Origin: Phaeoceros laevis
Lineage: Eukaryota; Anthocerotophyta; Anthocerotopsida; Notothyladales
Length of the DNA stretch: 21,807 nt
NCBI GenBank assembly: GCA_049999765.1
Contig: JBNGIQ010006682.1
Span: 1 to 21,807 of the forward strand
Direction of reading: 5' to 3'
Positions 16,759 through 21,807 of the stretch are shown here, piece by piece (within the stretch, counting starts at the first letter, position 1; every line of letters starts with the position of its first letter). Below the pieces are notes generated by a model. The model did not search any database. It was not told the DNA's origin and saw only the letters and a list, made by a program, of their open reading frames with translations. The translations under genes and the position numbers were made by a program.

Positions 16759-18746
16759 TCAAAGTGCTATTTGCAAATTCTCTGTCTTGTCTTCTTCCAT
16801 ATCTGAACTCGCACTAGGCTTACCATCTTTGTCGCTCGGGTGCAAGCTAAGATTTTTTCTAGCTACTGTCATGTCTCCCTCTTCACCATCATCTTCATGG
16901 ACGCCGTTAGCCCCCTTCCAGCTTGTGCTGTCGGACTTCCCTTCTTCGCCAGCACTGTCGTCCGCATAACTGTGATTGCTGTTAGCACAATCCCTAGGTG
17001 AAGACGCCAGCTTCGGTTCATTGGGAGAACTCTGCGTCTGAGATGCGGCTTGCTGCTGCTCATAGTAGGGCGGCTGCCGCAGTTGCAATTGCGGGGACTG
17101 ATGAGATAGGTGGGAATAATACTCTTGGGTTGACAGCGCAGGCGGACAAAAAGGAGGAACCCCTGATATTCCTTGCGGTGAGGACTGCTGAGCCGCAGCA
17201 GCAGCAGCAGCAGCAGCGTACTCCGGGGGCATCCAAATTCCTCCAAGAACCACCAGCTGAGGAGCTTGTCCGCCTGGTGCCTGAGGAACAGGACTTGGCC
17301 GCCTCGTGTGCAGCCGATATTTCTGTACCGTACAATTTCGACGTGAGAACCTACCCAATAACAAGTCTGAATGGTGCCCACCAGCAGGACACCAGCCACG
17401 CACCGACGGTGCAAAACAATGAATCATAACACATGGCAGACCCTCACCTGCAAGTGGCTCTTCACTTCGTCGTTGGTAAGTCCATCGACCTTCATCAGTT
17501 CCCGAATTTGTTTTGGCGTAGCCACTGCCCACAGTCAAGGACGATCTATGTTAGGCTACAGTGCCGGACAAGAACGACAATCGTAAAGACTACTTCCGGA
17601 GGCTCTCACCTTGAGCGCCACCCAATTGTTGTAAGGCACCCACAAAACGACGATGCAGTTCTGGGGACCAACACCGTCGTGCTTTCCTGTTAGCCTGTCC
17701 AGAGCTACTGGTTGTCGTCGACCCAGCAGGCGCCCCTTCCATCCCAGAAAGTACTTCTGCGGTCTGCACTTGAGCAGCTACCTGCTTCCGTTGACGGACC
17801 ACAGAACCGTCCATGCTTCCTACCTCCTCCAAACCGACTCCCACGCCGGACACACTTGGACTCCTCGCAATTGCGCTAGTGAGTTCACAATCGCCAGGAG
17901 AAGAAAGAGAAAGATCTGTCCCGTTGCAAGCTGCGGCGTCGGAGTGGGTGGACATTGGACGAGCAGATGGTCGTTCTCTGATGAAGGGTAGAAATGCTCC
18001 AGCAGGCCGTTGTCTGGAACTGAGGGTGAGTCTTGGGCTAGAAGAAGTCACTTGCTCTGTCTCAGCATCCCCAGCTCGCAATCTGATCTCCTCGGTTAAA
18101 GTCGACTCCTTCTGCACCATTTGAAAACGCACTTCAGTCTCTTTCTGAGGGAAATGCCTGCAATTGGGGCAGCTACCTTGCCCGTCCTATTCATGAACAG
18201 TTTGGAACCAGGGAAGCCGGTGTACCTCTTGCCGACGGCTGGCATCACTTGGAGGCCGGTCCCATAGCTGCCCTTCAACCATCCACGAGGGCTTGTTTGA
18301 AGCAGCACTATTATTCTTTTGCTGCTTATCCTTCTCTTCATGGCGCTCAGTCCTGAGATTATCCCACTTTGCGGTGACTGGAGTGACTCCATCAGCTAGC
18401 GGGGGGGAACCACTTGAACATTGGATCACAGAAGCCTCTCTCCCCTCGCATGACTCGCTGCCACCTGCAGATGCCTTGAATGGCCGATTATTTGACAGCT
18501 GCTCCTTGGAAGACCCGATTGCTGAGCGGATCACGAGAGCAAAGTAAGAAACTGAGGGCATTTGAACAAGGATCCGCTGTTAAAAGGAAAAACCAAATGC
18601 CCTTCCGAAAAGAACCAGCTCATGCCAGCAGCAGACTCACCGTGATCCAAGAGTTCCATGCAGAGAGGAAGCTCCCGTTTGAAGGCCTCAATTTTCCTCC
18701 TCTCATCCTGAAGGGCCTCGAGATACGCCTCCACCTTGTGCATCAT
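16759..18746 (-). CDS. GARP transcription repressor, HHO/NIGT1 (HRS1) type
   Basis: Exons in transcript order: 18746-18641, 18521-18226, 18144-17610, 17524-17448, 17322-16759. Introns are 119, 81, 85 and 125 bp, all GT-AG with matching phases, giving 525 residues. The N-terminal HHO domain reads [19 protein letters not shown] then [11 protein letters not shown] (residues 8-37). The MYB-like GARP DNA-binding domain spans 290-347: [12 protein letters not shown], then [16 protein letters not shown] and [13 protein letters not shown]. The family-typical [11 protein letters not shown] follows, then nine alanines (374-382), a Gln/Pro-rich stretch and an acidic tail. In flowering plants these proteins repress nitrate- and phosphate-starvation genes and often their own promoter. 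ATG 18746 starts just before the HHO domain. Most relatives have some residues before it, so an upstream exon is possible, although an in-frame stop closes this frame near 18861. The second intron is the least certain. Confidence 0.88.
17193..17217 (+). repeat. GCA trinucleotide repeat within the HHO-type gene
   Basis: GCAGCAGCAGCAGCAGC-type tract. Read on the coding (minus) strand it is GCT/GCA codons and encodes the nine-alanine run after PPEY. Likely length-variable. Confidence 0.85.
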
Positions 18747-20340
18747 TTCCGCGGATCCTGCCGACTTATCTGATCCGCAGCTCTGTCTCCAGCACCGTAG
18801 TGGCAGTTGCGAAGGCGAGCCAAGCAGCTGACGAAATGTGTAAGCTGCATGGTCACCACCTCAGCTCCTCAGCAACCCTGGCATCACCTCGGTTCTCCCA
18901 ACCTCAAGCGAATTCAAACGGCAAGGGCTTCAGCAGTACCTCGAGGCAGCTCTGGAGTTGAGGGAGGACTGCAATGCTCCACCTTCACGGCCGCGGCTGC
19001 AAATCCTTCTTCCCTACCTTGCATTGGTCCAAGAAAATTTTCACCAGCTCCGCAAGCCCGCACTTACAGGATCCAAAACCACAGCAACAGCTCTAGGCAT
19101 CCGCCACCCTGCCTGCTAGCAATTAAATTGTTTCCGGCTATCCCGGATCGTACGACCTGACTGCTGCTGCAACACATCTGAGGAGGAAGCGGGAGAAGAA
19201 TTTGGAGGGAGCGGGAAGCAACTGCTCCGAAGTGTGCCGGCATGCTACATCTACCAAAGGGACGCAGCACCCGGCTAGCATCGGGGGGGGGGAGGGAGGG
19301 CTTGCACTCGGGCAGCGCCGGGCCTGGAATATTCTGGGGAGATAAGGATTGGAACAGAATGATGCGAGGGAGGAATACTCAGATGCCCTAAACAGATGCC
19401 AGTTGTGCTAACGCTAGGACGCATATGCGGCGAACGGGGCTTGGGAAATTCCGGTCGGGAGGATCTCCGACGCTGAATGGGCGTTGCAGGTTCAGTGAAT
19501 ATGCAGCAGCGGAGGCTTTGGGCAGCAAACGCCTGCCCGCCTCACTTCGTGGCGGCCTATCGTTCGCCGGCTGTGGGATTCCCCTGGAGCTGGTGGCTGG
19601 CAGAATATGCGGCCCGATCCTATGATGGTCCAGATACTTCTGTATATCCTGTGTCGACACCGCCACGATACATTACTGCAACTAAACTATGTCGACACTT
19701 GGTAGTAACGCCACGACACATTACTTCAACTAAACTAAGCAGGTCAAGTTTTAGGCTTTCCATAGAGATCGACGTCACTAGACATTGGGTGGGCCCCGCC
19801 GCGTGCCATCGGCTCGTCCACTTTATCCGCTTGCCCTTCAAGACCGCATGACACGCGATTTCCAAGGGCATGAGGGTTGCCATGCGTATGCTTGCCTCCT
19901 CCATGGGCTGGCTACGCGGCAACTGCAAGGCAAGTGGTGAGCCAAAACAGCATTCACACACGAACTCTATTATTTATTAATTATTTATTGATATCTCACT
20001 AGGGGCATCAATGTGGTGTGGCGCTTGACTGTGGTTAATCAACTGTATGCTAAGGTTAGCTAGGGGTTAATTAACTCATCAGGTTAAGGGCATACTATGG
20101 GTTGGGTTAAGGTTATCTAGGGAACGGCTATCGTTAGAAAGCGGCCGTTCCGTTAGGAGGGACGGAACGGGGTCATAAACCCTGGGCGGTGTAACCTTCA
20201 TGTATTCAAGACGCCAATCAAATGGTTGCCATTGGTTGGGGCCAGGCCCTTGGATGTGGTCCCGTGGTGTTGGTACCTTGCTGTTGGGCTATACGCATTA
20301 ATCGGAGTCAGAGGGGTCTGGGTTTTAGATGTAAGCGGGG
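18747..20340. other. Upstream region of the HHO-type gene, no gene recognised
   Basis: Open frames here are short and without motifs. It contains a G9 tract (about 19283-19291), the GAATATTC palindrome at 19327-19334, a diverged pair of CGCCACGA-ACATTACT units (19670-19740), and a small hairpin (CCGTTCCG at 20145-20152 with CGGAACGG at 20163-20170, 10-base loop). Confidence 0.5.
19327..19334. promoter_or_regulatory. GAATATTC palindrome, candidate NIGT1/HHO site
   Basis: Exact GAATATTC about 580 bp upstream of the HHO-type start codon. NIGT1/HRS1 proteins are known to bind GAATATTC and paired GAATC sites, and rice NIGT1 represses its own gene. A near match, GAATACTC, lies at about 19373. Binding here is inference. 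Confidence 0.45.
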
Positions 20341-21738
20341 CCGAAGTGTAAGTAAATCATAAAGTGTAACACTTATATAAGTAAAGTATCTATTTTACAT
20401 TACACCCTTATTTGTAATTACAAGCTTCTAGTATAATTATATTTTGTGCACGTAATTACTGGGTAATGGTGTCATTTTACATGTAATTTATACATGTAAT
20501 ATGGGGCCTCCTTTTTGTTTAAATGCTAAGCTAGCGCTAGAGTCGGCAAGATAGGCATGCTTAGCTTTTCGACACCCGTTGCGATTATAGATTGTACAGT
20601 GGAGTGCCATGTCTATGCTTTGTGGCCAACCTTGTCATGTCATGCGGACAGGTGCCTTAAGACCCAGCTCTGAAACAGAAGTCTCCTTGTCATGTCATGC
20701 GGACAGGTGCCTTAAGACCCAGCTATGAAACAGAAGCCTCCAGCGCTTCCTAATGTTTTGCCGATGGCTGGAGGCGGCGGGTTGTTTTATGGGCACTCTA
20801 ATTAGGTAGGAAGGTTGAAGAAGTAGCTTGGTTCGTGTCTTAGAGAGGCTTTGGCGATCTCCGTGTGATGTTACTTTTGGTTGGTTTTGATTTAAGAGGG
20901 TGTCATTTGGCGGTATGTAATCTCTTTGGGCTGTTGGCCCTGGGTGTCGTGACTCAGTGGAATTGCAAGAGTTTGTGTTCAGATCGTGGAAAGACTTGTT
21001 TAAGTTGTCAAGGTCACAAGCAGGATAACTGCTGTCGTGAGTGAAGGGCTGAAATGCCATGGAGGGACCGGGCTGAGCCATGCGTTAGTGAACAAGAGGC
21101 TTGATAGGGATTTCCTTAAATTGTGCTCACGCGAAGGATAAAAGGACAAACCAAGCGCTGGAGGAGGCGGTGCTGAACGCTTAAATAAGCAGAGTGTTGG
21201 AAGAAGTACGCAATCGAGAGAGGAGAGAGGAAAGCCATCTGCCCTTCAAACTGTGACCAGCTCCTGGAAAGCCATTTGCACTATGAGTTACATTTGCACT
21301 AGGAGTTACAGTGTACTGGTGTCATTTTACGTATGACATATGTCACCACTCACCAGGGAAAATAAATGTAAGCAAACTGTAAACCCTACCCCACTTACAT
21401 GTAAAAAATTTCGGCCTCTTGATAAAGTGTAAGTAAGTACATATGTAATTCAATTACATGTAAAGTGTAAAATGTAAACCCACAATCCTGGTTGTTACCT
21501 ACAGCTAGCTTTCCCTCCCTTATCTACCCGCTAACTGGCAACTTGCCGTTATTGGAAAACCATGCCCTTTTTTGAAGTTCGTGGCATAAATTTTCTGCGG
21601 ATATGCGAAATACAGGCACGCCTGGTTAGACAGCTGGACACCACGAAGGTCAGGGAGTAATCCCGCAACCTGAGGCCCCCCTCCGCGGCTACTACACTAC
21701 CGGCTCCTCCACGCATCTACCGCCTGGACATCGGTTCC
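20341..21738. other. AT-rich TGTAA tracts and short repeats, no gene recognised
   Basis: Two tracts (about 20344-20500 and 21317-21480) rich in TGTAA/TTACA motifs flank about 0.8 kb. They share TGGTGTCATTTTAC (20467-20480 and 21317-21330) and AAGTGTAAGTAA (20344-20355 and 21425-21436). The palindrome TTACATGTAA occurs three times. An 18-bp tandem duplication lies at 21273-21308. A minus-strand frame at 20695-21081 has no recognisable motif. Confidence 0.5.
20630..20740 (+). repeat. Two-copy tandem duplication, period 55 bp
   Basis: Copies start at 20630 and 20685 with CCTTGTCATGTCATGCGG and differ at only two or three bases, so the duplication is recent. Confidence 0.95.
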
Positions 21739-21807
21739 ATGCATGCCGTCAGACCTCCCTCGGAATCCCCCCGAAACCCTCGCAGCCCCGCCATCTCCCT
21801 CCCTTCC
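21739..21807 (+). CDS. Possible 5' end of a gene cut by the window edge
   Basis: ATG at 21739 opens a frame that runs 23 codons to the edge: MHAVRPPSESPRNPRSPAIS.., rich in Pro, Ser and Arg, as in many plastid or mitochondrial presequences. The preceding 100 bases are C-rich, like plant 5' leaders. Too short to judge; it could be chance. Confidence 0.22.
   Translation, partial: MHAVRPPSESPRNPRSPAISLPS

Noticed and set aside
20695-21081. 128-codon minus-strand frame starting MAQPGPSMAF
   Set aside because: No motif, low-complexity polar composition, and its end overlaps the 55-bp tandem duplication. No evidence that it is a gene.
1-21807. CRISPR arrays, bacterial operons, intact tRNA genes or a complete LTR element
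   Set aside because: None seen: repeats are short tandem duplications without regular spacers, introns and gene types are eukaryotic, and no full cloverleaf or paired LTRs were found by eye.

Overview
This is a nuclear window from a land plant with free-swimming sperm that lies outside the seed plants. Three things point there. A PPR RNA-editing factor at the left edge carries the KP/GRP signature of the DYW:KP subgroup, which is known from hornworts, ferns and lycophytes. A gene for the ciliary protein IFT43 is present. All genes use canonical GT-AG introns, and those introns are very short (51-160 bp). The short introns and the gene density make me lean to a hornwort-like genome, with a lycophyte or fern as the alternative. 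This is inference; no single feature fixes the species.

Layout. 1-503: the 3' end of the DYW:KP PPR gene. 504-4900: a degraded, repeat-rich stretch. It holds a broken COBRA-like 5' end (signal-peptide exon, intron and frameshifted second exon), a 109-bp tandem duplication, a 100-N gap, a probable minus-strand tRNA-derived SINE with an octamer tail, and a decayed Ty1/copia reverse transcriptase. 4951-5669: a three-exon gene for a plastid PRIN2-like protein, which I assembled from splice sites. 5670-7327: no confident gene. 7328-7813 (minus): an unrecognised acidic protein with one membrane segment. 8467-9601: an eight-exon IFT43 homologue, divergent from the previous gene. 9990-12407: an intact, intronless acylaminoacyl-peptidase (AARE), with an in-frame upstream start that could add an organelle presequence.

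12412-16530 is again mobile-element and pseudogene territory. It contains a coiled-coil reading frame with perfect 63-bp (21-residue) repeats broken by two N gaps, a fragment resembling a LINE ORF1 C-terminal domain, a degenerate 5S rRNA-like sequence, and a decayed PLS-type PPR pseudogene. 16759-18746 (minus): a five-exon HHO/NIGT1-type GARP transcription factor with a GAATATTC palindrome about 580 bp upstream, which suggests self-repression. 18747-21807: mostly non-coding, with short tandem repeats and AT-rich TGTAA-type tracts, and possibly the very start of another gene at the edge.

The genes do not form an operon-like or obviously linked pathway. They are ordinary single plant genes (organelle RNA editing, plastid transcription, cilia, proteolysis, nitrate/phosphate signalling) separated by mobile-element debris.
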